Of a stretch of 20,016 nucleotides of DNA, positions 1 through 7,257 are shown piece by piece. This DNA is from JANXQE01 sp035651635. GTDB lineage: Bacteria; Verrucomicrobiota; Verrucomicrobiia; Limisphaerales; UBA8199. Numbering within the stretch: position 1 is the first letter of the stretch; every line of letters starts with the position of its first letter. The notes under the pieces are model-generated. The model saw nothing but the letters and a program-made list of their open reading frames with translations. It made no database searches and was not told the origin of the DNA. The translations under genes were made by a program, and so were the position numbers. The DNA lies in NCBI GenBank assembly GCA_035651635.1, contig DASRFK010000276.1, positions 1-20,016 of the forward strand, written 5' to 3'.

Positions 1-160
1 CGCGCGATGCGCCAACCGATCCAGCGTTGGCCGCGCAAAAAGCATCAGAAAAGTTCGACCGAGCCCCTTACCATATCAGTCCTCGAGGCAGCTGATGAAT
101 AATTACCGAAAGGCATTAGCCTAAAGGCGGGACTCCAAACCAAAGTTTTAAAACAAGCTC
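1..160. other. Window edge, no gene resolved
   Basis: I could not assign a gene here. On the minus strand an ATG at 43-45 opens a frame reading MLFARPTLDRLAHRA off the left edge, which could be the start of a divergent gene. On the plus strand two frames run in from the edge and stop at about 93-95 and 100-102, and either could be the tail of an upstream gene. Too little sequence is present to choose. The stretch also carries one copy of a dispersed hairpin-repeat arm, listed separately. Confidence 0.2.
118..136 (+). repeat. Dispersed repeat arm, family B
   Basis: The 18 bases GCCTAAAGGCGGGACTCC at 119-136 are the exact reverse complement of 16742-16759, and differ by one base from the partner arm at 16777-16794. 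Only one arm is present here, upstream of the formate dehydrogenase gene, whereas the other site is a full hairpin. It looks like a decayed member of an interspersed repeat family. Confidence 0.7.
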
Positions 161-283
161 TTGATGTTTTGGCCCCGTACTTGCCGGAAGATAATTCCAT
201 GGATAAATTGCTCTCATGTCACCGGGGCTCCAGTCGGCTGTCCGTTGGGCTTTCACTCAAAGAAATCAAATGAATCAAAGGAT

Positions 284-3262
284 ATGTCGATTGCCGTAAC
301 GATTAACGGCGCTGCCACAGAGGCAAAGCCGGAGGAGCGCCTGATTGATCTCCTGAACCGAGCCGGAACCAAAATCCCGCAAGTCTGCTATCATCCCCAG
401 CTGGGCCCGATTCAGACCTGCGATACGTGCCTGGTTGAGGCGGATGGAAAATTGGTGAGAGCCTGTGCCACCAGGGCGGGGCCGGGCATGACGGTCTCCA
501 CCACCTCGGCGAGCGCGCTGGCTGCGCAACGAGAAGCCTTCGATCAAATTTTGGGCAACCACCTGCTCTACTGCACCGTTTGCGACAATAACAACGGCAA
601 TTGCACCGTTCACAACACCACCAAACTCCTTGCCGTCGAGCATCAGAAGATTCCGTTCAAAACCAAGCCGTACGAAGTTGACAACTCAAACCCGTTTTAT
701 CGATACGATCCGGACCAGTGCATTCTTTGCGGCCGCTGCGTGGAGGCGTGCCAAAATGTGGAGGTCAACGAGACTTTGTCGATTAACTGGGAGGACCCGC
801 AACCCCGGGTGCTATGGGACGGGGGGGCGAGGATTGGCGAATCGAGCTGCGTTTCCTGCGGTCATTGCGTCACGGTCTGCCCGTGCAATGCGCTCATGGA
901 AAAATCCATGATTGGCCATGCGGGATTCCTCACTCGCATACCCAAGCGAGCCTTGAACGGCATGATTGACATCGTGAAAGGGATCGAGCCGGACACCGGT
1001 TACGGCACGATACTCAAAGTCTCCGAAGCTGAAGCGGCGATGCGCGAATCGCGCATCCGCCGGACCAAGACCGTCTGTACGTACTGTGGCGTCGGGTGCA
1101 GTTTCAATATCTGGACCAAGGACCGGCATATTTTAAAGGTCGAGCCGTCCGAAGGCCCAGCCAACGGCATTTCTACCTGTATCAAAGGCAAATTCGCGTG
1201 GGATTTTGTGAACAGCTCCGACCGGCTCACAAAGCCTCTGATTCGTGAAGTCCTGGCGGACGGCTACCGGTTTCGCGAAGCAACCTGGGATGAGGCGCTG
1301 GACCTGGTCGCACGCCGAATGACACAAATCAAAGCAGAGAATGGACCCGACTCGCTTGCTTTCATTTCTTCATCGAAGTGCACAAATGAGGAAAGCTATC
1401 TCATGCAGAAGCTTGCCCGTGCTGTGATTGGCACAAATAACATGGATAACTGCTCACGTTACTGCCAATCCCCGGCGACGGTCGGTCTTTGGCGAACGGT
1501 CGGTTACGGGGGTGACTCGGGATCGATCACAGACATTGAGAATGCGAGCCTGGTGCTCATTATCGGCAGCAACACGGCGGAGAGTCATCCTGTGCTGGCA
1601 ACGCGGGTCAAACGGGCTCACAAATTGCGCGGCCAGAAGCTCATCGTCTTTGATTTGCGCGAAAACGAGATGGCGAGACGCGCCGATCTGTTCGTTCGGC
1701 CCAAACCCGGGACGGACCTGGTGTGGCTTTCGGCCATCACTCGTTACATTCTTGAAAATGGGTTGGCCAAGACGTCGTTTTTAAACCAGTGGGTCAATGG
1801 CCTGGAAGATTACAAAAGAAGTCTGGAACCTTTCTCAATGGAATTTGCCGAGAAGACCTGCGGGCTACCCATCGAGACGTTGAAGAAGGTGGCGCATTTG
1901 ATCGCTGAAGCGGAAGGTGTATGCATTCTTTGGGCCATGGGCATCACCCAGCACAGCATGGGATCCGATAGCTCCACCGCGATCTCGAATCTCCTGTTAG
2001 TCACGGGCAACTACATGCGAACGGGCACGGGTGCCTATCCCTTGCGCGGGCACAATAATGTTCAGGGTGCCAGCGACCACGGGGCGATGCCCAATAACCT
2101 CCCGGGTTATCAATCAGTAGATGATCCTGAAGTGCGGGCGCGCTTTGAGGCGGGGTGGAATGTGAAATTGCCAGCCACCAAGGGGCTGGATAATCACGAA
2201 ATGATCGACGCGATTCACCAAGGCAAACTTAAGGCGATGTATCTGTTCGGTGAAGAAATAAGCCTTGTAGACTCGAACGCAAACTTTGTGAGCGACGGCC
2301 TGGCGAAGCTCGAATTCTTTGTCGTCCAGGATATATTCTTCAGCAAGACATGCCAGTTTGCGGATGTAGTGTTGCCCGCCAGTCCGAGCTTGGAAAAAGA
2401 AGGCACGTTTACCAGCACTGAACGGCGGATACAGAGGCTCTACCAGGTCTTTCAGCCGTTGGAGGGAAGCCGGCCCGATTGGCAAATTATCCAGGACGTG
2501 GCCAATCGCCTCGGCGCCGCCTGGCACTACGAACATCCTTCTGAAATCTATCGCGAGATCGCCTCGCTAACCCCGCTCTTCACCGGCGTGACGTACGAGC
2601 GGCTTGAGGGGTATAAATCTCTCCAATGGCCGGTTGCGGCCGACGGCACCGATGAGCCTTTGCTCTACAGGAAGCGTTTCAACTTCCCGGACGGGAAAGC
2701 CAGGTTGTTCCCAGTCGCCTACTCCCAACCGACCGATCAACCGGATGGGGAATTCGATTTGCATCTGAACAACGGCCGACTTCTCGAACATTTCCATGAA
2801 GGCAATCTGACTTACCGCACTGATGGAATTCGTGAGAAAACGCCGGACACGTTTGTCGAAGTCTCGCCGGAGCTTGCCAAAGAACGCGGGATTCAAAGCG
2901 GCACCTTGGTGCAACTCATCTCCCGATACGGCAAAGTTCGGGTGCGCGCGGTGGTGACGGATCGGGTGCACGGGAGGGAGCTTTATATGCCGATGAACTC
3001 CGCTGAAACGCCGGTAAACCTACTTACCGGCAGCCACACGGATAAAATAACTCACACGCCGGCTTACAAAGAGACCTCGGTCAACCTTCGGGTGCTTGAG
3101 CCGGGTGAGAACCCACTGCCTCGGGGCAACTCTCGCTTCGGGCATCCGACGCCCACCACCGGGGTGGAAGTTGAACGTAAATGGAAGCGATCGGACTATC
3201 GAATGCCTGGGGCCAAGAACGCTCAAAATAACACGTCAAACAGAGGCCGAAACGGAGACTGA
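284..3262 (+). CDS. Formate dehydrogenase catalytic subunit, ForC/YjgC type (molybdopterin oxidoreductase with NuoG-like N-terminus)
   Basis: Oxidises formate to CO2 at a bis-pterin molybdenum (or tungsten) centre and passes electrons along an Fe-S chain. From the chosen start the protein has 992 residues. In order: a 2Fe-2S ferredoxin domain (Cys35, 46, 49, 61); a NuoG-like His-Cys 4Fe-4S site (His93, Cys97, Cys100, Cys107); two ferredoxin 4Fe-4S motifs (CILCGRC...C and CVSCGHC...C); the CTYCGVGC cluster of the molybdopterin domain; and the catalytic Cys394 in NCSRYCQSP. Gln395 follows the catalytic Cys where most formate dehydrogenases have His. The whole protein resembles Bacillus subtilis YjgC/YrhE. 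I start at 284 because the ferredoxin fold begins there and AAAGGA lies just upstream; the frame stays open to a TTG at 161, but that 41-codon extension resembles nothing. The DUF1641 partner follows after 36 bases. The enzyme is probably cytoplasmic, as no Tat signal is seen. Confidence 0.93.
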   Translation: MSIAVTINGAATEAKPEERLIDLLNRAGTKIPQVCYHPQLGPIQTCDTCLVEADGKLVRACATRAGPGMTVSTTSASALAAQREAFDQILGNHLLYCTVCDNNNGNCTVHNTTKLLAVEHQKIPFKTKPYEVDNSNPFYRYDPDQCILCGRCVEACQNVEVNETLSINWEDPQPRVLWDGGARIGESSCVSCGHCVTVCPCNALMEKSMIGHAGFLTRIPKRALNGMIDIVKGIEPDTGYGTILKVSEAEAAMRESRIRRTKTVCTYCGVGCSFNIWTKDRHILKVEPSEGPANGISTCIKGKFAWDFVNSSDRLTKPLIREVLADGYRFREATWDEALDLVARRMTQIKAENGPDSLAFISSSKCTNEESYLMQKLARAVIGTNNMDNCSRYCQSPATVGLWRTVGYGGDSGSITDIENASLVLIIGSNTAESHPVLATRVKRAHKLRGQKLIVFDLRENEMARRADLFVRPKPGTDLVWLSAITRYILENGLAKTSFLNQWVNGLEDYKRSLEPFSMEFAEKTCGLPIETLKKVAHLIAEAEGVCILWAMGITQHSMGSDSSTAISNLLLVTGNYMRTGTGAYPLRGHNNVQGASDHGAMPNNLPGYQSVDDPEVRARFEAGWNVKLPATKGLDNHEMIDAIHQGKLKAMYLFGEEISLVDSNANFVSDGLAKLEFFVVQDIFFSKTCQFADVVLPASPSLEKEGTFTSTERRIQRLYQVFQPLEGSRPDWQIIQDVANRLGAAWHYEHPSEIYREIASLTPLFTGVTYERLEGYKSLQWPVAADGTDEPLLYRKRFNFPDGKARLFPVAYSQPTDQPDGEFDLHLNNGRLLEHFHEGNLTYRTDGIREKTPDTFVEVSPELAKERGIQSGTLVQLISRYGKVRVRAVVTDRVHGRELYMPMNSAETPVNLLTGSHTDKITHTPAYKETSVNLRVLEPGENPLPRGNSRFGHPTPTTGVEVERKWKRSDYRMPGAKNAQNNTSNRGRNGD

Positions 3263-3298
3263 AGACAAGTCTGCACTCTTTAACCCAATACCCCAACT

Positions 3299-3778
3299 AT
3301 GGCTAAACCTATTCCTCTGGAATTCCCGGCAAGAGATCCGCGTGCGGAACTACAAGCCCGGCTGCAAAACGCACCCTGGGAGCATGCCCAGGCATTGTTG
3401 GCCGCCTATGAAGTGCTGCAGGGACTTCATGATCGCGGCGTGTTCGATCTCATGCGCGGCGCCCTGGGTTCGAGCGACAAGGTGATCGAGATTGTTGTCG
3501 AAGCCTCCAAGACACCCGAATCAATTCGCGGAATCCGCAACGTCCTGACCCTGGCCAAGATTTTGGGATCCGTTGAACCCGAACTGGTCGAGGGCTTCGC
3601 CCGGTCTGTGCCCGAGGCCCTTGCCGAGACGAAAGCATGCGGCCAAAAGCCCCCCGGCTTCTGGGGGATCCTGAAACAGTTCACAAACCGAGATTTCCGC
3701 CGTGGCTTGGTTCTCGTTAACTCACTGCTCTCAGCCTTTGGGAGAAACCTGCCATCCGAGAAATCCAAACGAGATTAG
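3299..3778 (+). CDS. DUF1641 protein, ForE/YjgD-like partner of formate dehydrogenase
   Basis: A 159-residue protein with the DUF1641 signature: a helical N-terminal half (about residues 30-60, LLAAYEVLQGLHDRGVFDLM), then VIEIVVEASKTPESIRGIRNV and a C-terminal GFWGILKQFTNRDFRRGL segment. DUF1641 genes follow the catalytic gene in the Bacillus yjgCD and yrhED pairs, where the small subunit is thought to link the dehydrogenase to the menaquinone pool. That role is inferred here from family and gene order. It lies 36 bases downstream of the catalytic gene on the same strand, which indicates an operon. I see no Shine-Dalgarno before the ATG. No clear terminator follows, and the last 48 bases overlap an antisense gene remnant. 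Confidence 0.88.
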   Translation: MAKPIPLEFPARDPRAELQARLQNAPWEHAQALLAAYEVLQGLHDRGVFDLMRGALGSSDKVIEIVVEASKTPESIRGIRNVLTLAKILGSVEPELVEGFARSVPEALAETKACGQKPPGFWGILKQFTNRDFRRGLVLVNSLLSAFGRNLPSEKSKRD

Positions 3779-3967
3779 CCCCTTCGCGAACCCCCTCAAC
3801 CTGCGCGACCTCCAGCATTTGATTTTTTCCCGGTGGTTGTTCGTGGTGTTGATCGGGTCATGAACCGCCGCCCAACCCAGGAACATGCCAATGTGCGTGG
3901 CCGCGTGCCCTTTTGGCAAAGCCTCGGCCTCTGAGCTGTAGTCGAAATCCGCGCGGTCGTAGGACAT
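3731..3967 (-). pseudogene. Truncated DUF7832-like gene remnant
   Basis: The first 38 or so codons read MSYDRADFDYSSEAEALPKG followed by HAATHIGMFLGWAAVHDP. This resembles the N-terminus of small DUF7832-type proteins, which carry a conserved ATHIGMFLAW motif. After about position 3854 the reading becomes unrelated basic sequence and runs antisense into the DUF1641 gene. I infer that the 3' part was lost, leaving a fragment. The ATG lies only 7 bases after the stop of the 225-residue gene, so the two were probably once an operon. The family assignment is from memory of the motif. Confidence 0.45.
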
Positions 3968-3974
3968 CGATTTG

Positions 3975-4652
3975 TCAGCGCTTCCCTTTACTGGCGCGCA
4001 GTAGCTTCACCGGTTCGGGCGTTTTGTAATGTCGTTTCAATCCCACTTCTCCAAGCATTCCGCCGGGCACGCGTGCAATGAATTCGGGGAAGCTTCGTTC
4101 CACCCGGTCGCGCATCATCTTCTGTCCTGTCTTGGACGCCCAGAAATCCTCTTCGAGTTTTGACAGGGCGATCCCGGCTTCTTCGGGGGATAGGTTTTCG
4201 CGCTTGGCCAGCAGCCAGACCAATTCCTTGTCGCCGGGCAAACAGACCGGGAACGGAACGAATTTTAGCGTGACTTCCTGCTCCTCACTCGGCTCGGCCG
4301 CCAAATTGGGATTTACTTTGATTTCGCCGCTGAGTTGCGTGCCGTCCGCCAAGGCCACTTCCACAGCCAGGGTTTCCTCTTTGCGATTGGGTTTAAGCGT
4401 TACGTCCGCGTCGCCAAACGAAGCGGCCATCTGCTCCTTAACAGTTTCAATGCTTTTCGGCTCTAAATCCGGCAGCTCGACTCGGGTGCAAAACTTGTCA
4501 AAAGCGCTCACTTTAGCTTTGGTTTTTAATTCCTGTTCGACGGCTTCATAAATCTTGCCGGCTAACTGCGGATCGTGTGTGGCTTTGGGCAAAACTTTCT
4601 TCAGCAATTCCAGCAATTGAACTTCGGTGGCTTTGGTCGTTTCTTTCTTCAT
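3975..4652 (-). CDS. Uncharacterised 225-residue cytoplasmic protein
   Basis: I do not recognise this protein. The N-terminal third (residues 1-60) is Lys/Glu-rich and probably helical (TEVQLLELLKKVLPKA). The middle contains several likely beta strands (TLKPNRKEETLAVEVALADG, then a strand around TLKFVPFP). The C-terminal third is again helical and basic, ending in SKGKR. There is no signal peptide, transmembrane segment or metal-binding cluster. The frame is clean and codon use is normal, so it is very likely a real gene. No good Shine-Dalgarno precedes the ATG. A truncated DUF7832-like fragment follows after 7 bases, and the hydrolase gene lies about 230 bases upstream on the same strand, separated by repeats and a hairpin. 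Confidence 0.75.
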   Translation of the reverse strand: MKKETTKATEVQLLELLKKVLPKATHDPQLAGKIYEAVEQELKTKAKVSAFDKFCTRVELPDLEPKSIETVKEQMAASFGDADVTLKPNRKEETLAVEVALADGTQLSGEIKVNPNLAAEPSEEQEVTLKFVPFPVCLPGDKELVWLLAKRENLSPEEAGIALSKLEEDFWASKTGQKMMRDRVERSFPEFIARVPGGMLGEVGLKRHYKTPEPVKLLRASKGKR

Positions 4653-4763
4653 GTTTCAAAAGGACACAAGTGGGCCATTCTTTTGCCAAATTGCCGACCT
4701 TGGCGCAATGCCGGAGCGACAAGGAAAATCCTGAGCGGCAGCAGGTGGGAGGCATTCCGAAGG

Positions 4764-4795
4764 TTTTGGAGTGCGCTGCTTGGGGGCGCTTTTGG
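4764..4795 (+). repeat. Dispersed repeat, family C, copy 1
   Basis: A 32-base element from TTTTGGAG to CGCTTTTGG. It matches the reverse complement of 4846-4877 at 25 of 32 positions, so the two copies form an inverted pair flanking about 50 bases. This copy is degenerate and folds less well than its partner. Confidence 0.6.
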
Positions 4796-4845
4796 GGAGC
4801 AAGTCGAATGATTTGAGATTTTTCGCGGTACATCGTCGTTCGGTT

Positions 4846-4877
4846 CCAAAAGCGGCGCGAAGCGCCGCGCTCCAAGA
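4846..4877 (-). repeat. Dispersed repeat, family C, copy 2
   Basis: The better-preserved copy of the 32-base element, inverted relative to 4764-4795 (25 of 32 positions match). It lies 2 bases after the stop codon of the hydrolase gene and includes a perfect 7-bp hairpin, so it may have been taken over as a transcription terminator. Confidence 0.6.
4848..4868 (-). terminator. Hairpin with short T-tract after the hydrolase gene
   Basis: On the minus strand GCGGCGC, a TTC loop and GCGCCGC form a perfect 7-bp stem, followed immediately by TTTT. It begins 11 bases after the hydrolase stop. The U-tract is short, so it may terminate weakly, or act mainly as a 3' mRNA-stabilising structure. Confidence 0.5.
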
Positions 4878-4879
4878 CG

Positions 4880-6361
4880 CTAGCGTGGAGTGGAAGCGGA
4901 GAAGATTTCCTGGTAGGATTGCCGAAAGGCCCTGGCCGCGGCCGTGCTCGTCAGGCAGGCGTCCCAATCCAAACCAGGCGTGGATGGTTGCGCCGCACGC
5001 GAACCGCGAGCCACAGGAGGTTTGGCCGCTAACTCGGCAAATGTTTTACCCCAGGCTTTGGTTTTGCCCCCTGCACTGACCAGCCCGGTCAATTCGCTGC
5101 AATCGCCCGCTTCGGGTTGATCGTAAAAGCCCCAATTCAGCCAGCCCGTCGCGTACTGCGAAGAGACTTCGACCAGGCGCCGACAATACCGAGCTTGCTG
5201 CTCTTCACTGGCGAACGGGTGTTTGCCGTTATCGAATTTTGGCTTGCCGCCGCCGTACCAGCCAAATTCCGCCAGAACCACCGGTTTTCCGGGTCGCGCC
5301 ACTTCGCGGACAATTCCTTCCAAGTACGCCAGATTTGCCGCTTCCTCCGTCTGATCCCGATATTCGTACGCGCCGTCGGCAAAGGGATAAAAATGGATCT
5401 CCAGGAAATCCAAAAACTTCGCCTGTCGTTCCGGCCGAAAGGCGGAATAATATCGAACCGAGCCCGGCAGCAGCGATGGCACCGACCATTGGATGAGCCC
5501 AACGGTAACCAATGCCTCGGCATCGACCGATTTGATTGCGCTCACCTGCCGACGAGTCCATTCATCGGCGATGTCCTCGCGAAATGTCTGGTAATCGAGC
5601 AAACGCCGGCTCTTCAACGCATCCCTATCCATAGGTGCCGAAACGTGGCCCCAATTCAAAGCATTCGTTTCACCCCATTCGCGGGCTAGAGACTCGGCCG
5701 AGCCATACTTTTTCTCGAGCCAGGAATTCCACTTGCGGTTTAAAGTCTCACTATCCCAAGTGAGCTCGGGCTCATTTTTAAGGTCATAAGCGAAGATGAC
5801 GTGACGCCCTCGGTAGCGGGCGGCGAAGAGCTTCCAAAATGATTCGAGAGCACTGATTGTTTTCTCATCCTCGATGGCGACCGGTTGCCAATTGGGCGCG
5901 CCCTCCCAGTGGTCAGGGCCGGTGGGATGGACGTAAATCCCAGCTTCCTCGGCAATGCGCAGAAACTCATCGAATTTCGCCAACCCTTCAGCTCGCAACG
6001 TTCCCGGATCGGAATAGAACGATCCATACGAGAGAAACACCCGAACACAGTTGACCCCAAGCTGCTTCATACGAGCGAAGTCCTTGCGTGTCGCTTCGGC
6101 GTCCCATTGTTTCCAGACCTGCGGCGCCCACCCTGTGCCCGGCCGGTAATAGGTGACGCCGAAAGGATGAAAGGGCCTGCTGTTATCGAGCCTGAAGGTT
6201 CGCCCATCACGAGCGATGTGGACCTTTGGGATTTGATACGGGGAGACCGGCTGGGCTGAGAATTTCGGGGCTCCCGACAATATGACAGCGACAGAACAGA
6301 ACAATGCACCCCGGAGAGCAATTATCCAGTCTATCACGCAACCTTTCGACGACGGTTTCAC
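4880..6361 (-). CDS. Secreted GH5-like glycoside hydrolase (cellulase/mannanase-type TIM barrel)
   Basis: A 493-residue exported hydrolase. Residues 1-37 form a signal peptide with a hydrophobic stretch at about 13-30. The rest has clan GH-A features: FHPFGVTYYRPG at the start of the barrel, LGVNCVRVFLSYG, the acid/base in YDLKNEPEL (Glu197) and the nucleophile in VLAEFGWYG (Glu365), with EIHFYPF between them. The substrate cannot be read from sequence; a beta-linked plant or microbial glucan or mannan is likely. The start is GTG at 6361, overlapping the upstream stop by 4 bases (GTGA), which suggests translational coupling. The C-terminal 55 residues (after about 440) are low in recognisable structure. 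GH5 is my best family call; other clan GH-A families such as GH42-like enzymes are possible. Confidence 0.85.
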   Translation of the reverse strand: MKPSSKGCVIDWIIALRGALFCSVAVILSGAPKFSAQPVSPYQIPKVHIARDGRTFRLDNSRPFHPFGVTYYRPGTGWAPQVWKQWDAEATRKDFARMKQLGVNCVRVFLSYGSFYSDPGTLRAEGLAKFDEFLRIAEEAGIYVHPTGPDHWEGAPNWQPVAIEDEKTISALESFWKLFAARYRGRHVIFAYDLKNEPELTWDSETLNRKWNSWLEKKYGSAESLAREWGETNALNWGHVSAPMDRDALKSRRLLDYQTFREDIADEWTRRQVSAIKSVDAEALVTVGLIQWSVPSLLPGSVRYYSAFRPERQAKFLDFLEIHFYPFADGAYEYRDQTEEAANLAYLEGIVREVARPGKPVVLAEFGWYGGGKPKFDNGKHPFASEEQQARYCRRLVEVSSQYATGWLNWGFYDQPEAGDCSELTGLVSAGGKTKAWGKTFAELAAKPPVARGSRAAQPSTPGLDWDACLTSTAAARAFRQSYQEIFSASTPR

Positions 6362-6992
6362 CTTTGGCCTTTCTTCACGCGCACTAAACTCTCGGGCAAC
6401 GCGAGGAGTTCAATCTCTGTCTGCTCAGGCCTCCAAGCAACGCGACCGTCTCCCAATACGCGCACCACTATGCCGGAAGTCGATCCGCGCTGCGTTTTCA
6501 CTCTATCCCCGGGCACAAAACTCGCCGCTTCCCAAAGCGAATCGACAATTGCCACCATGCTTTCTTTGTCGAGTACCCCCGCGATATAATGTGCGACGGC
6601 GGATATAATCTCACGCCTTCTGCCGGTGGGAAGTTCCGAAAAGATCAGGTCTGACAGCGCGCGGCCGACATCCGCGAAAGTGTTGCCGTTAAAAAAAAGG
6701 AATGGAGCGCGGCGATGACATTGCCGAAGGAATTCTATTGTTTCGTCGAGCGATTGGATCTTTTGCCGCTGGATTTCCCATTCCGCTGCGACCGCTGCAT
6801 AACTCTCTGAATTCTTGCCGTGCTGCGCGCCTCCTCTTGCGCACGCTCCCTGGTTGAGGCGGACGATAAGGTCCCAGTGCCGGTTTTGGAGAAATTGGGC
6901 TCGGGTTTGTAACGGTGATTGTTTGCGAGCACCTCTTCCAGAATGTCCTGGTCCGTCAGGTGCTGGAGCAGATCCAGCCTCAGTTTCATCAT
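6358..6992 (-). pseudogene. Unknown conserved protein, 5' part apparently frameshifted near 6880
   Basis: From about 6880 down to the stop at 6358 the frame reads as a convincing protein: a helical region, then EFLRQCHRRAPFLFFNGNTF, and a C-terminal beta domain (FVPGDRVKTQRGSTSGIVVR, ending ALPESLVRVKKGQR). Upstream, that frame (starts at 6996 or 7011) looks non-coding, with about 26% GC at third positions. The neighbouring frame, with ATGs at 6992 and 6989, reads MKLRLDLLQHLTDQDILEEV with about 72% GC at third positions. Restoring one C at 6880 joins the frames as KTG-HWDLIVRLNQ. Two further compensating one-base shifts, near 6850 and 6813, are possible. This is either a decaying gene, an assembly error or, less likely, programmed shifting. 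The GH5-like gene overlaps its stop by 4 bases. I do not recognise the family. Confidence 0.6.
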
Positions 6993-6996
6993 TCAT

Positions 6997-7025
6997 ATTA
7001 TCCCTCGTCAAACGGCCATTGACAA
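6997..7025 (-). promoter_or_regulatory. Sigma-70-type promoter for the unknown/GH5 pair
   Basis: On the minus strand TTGTCA (7025-7020), a 17-base spacer and GATAAT (7002-6997). Each hexamer matches the consensus at 5 of 6 positions. Transcription should begin at about 6990, at the ATGATG that starts the better-coding frame. This implies a leaderless or nearly leaderless mRNA, and argues against starts at 6996 or 7011. Confidence 0.65.
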
Positions 7026-7257
7026 GTCAGGTTCTATCCCGAAAGGGGCCCCCGGGCAATTCGTTTTGCTGATGAATTCGATCCGGTTAAAATCCGCACC
7101 TTAATCACGAGGAGGGATCCGTGCCGAGTACTTGCTCGCTGAAAGGGCAGAACTCGCTACACCCCTGCAAACTGGCGGCGAGACGCCGCCACAACTCACA
7201 GGTGAGACCTCGGGCGCTTTACGAAAGGATTCACAGAACCCGCCCGCGGGTGGGGGG
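7026..7257. other. Intergenic region between the hexaheme cytochrome and hydrolase units
   Basis: No gene seen. It holds a family A repeat hairpin (7174-7190) and a second small hairpin (7238-7251: ACCCGC, CC, GCGGGT) 6 bases beyond the stop of the hexaheme cytochrome. Neither has a following T-run on the minus strand, so I do not call a firm intrinsic terminator for the redox operon. Confidence 0.5.
7174..7190. repeat. Dispersed hairpin repeat, family A
   Basis: GGCGGCG, AGA, CGCCGCC forms a perfect 7-bp stem with a 3-base loop. Its first 15 bases are identical to 10500-10514, and the 11-base core GGCGGCGAGAC recurs in reverse orientation at 16147-16157. Confidence 0.65.

Noticed and set aside
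161..283. Upstream start for the formate dehydrogenase at 161
   Set aside because: The extra 41 residues have no similarity to the family and the ferredoxin fold begins at the Met at 284.
284..3262. NADH dehydrogenase subunit NuoG
   Set aside because: The N-terminal Fe-S layout is NuoG-like, but the catalytic Cys loop, the complete molybdopterin domains and the DUF1641 partner show a formate dehydrogenase.
7238..7251. Intrinsic terminator for the redox operon
   Set aside because: The small GC hairpin has no T-tract following it on the minus strand.
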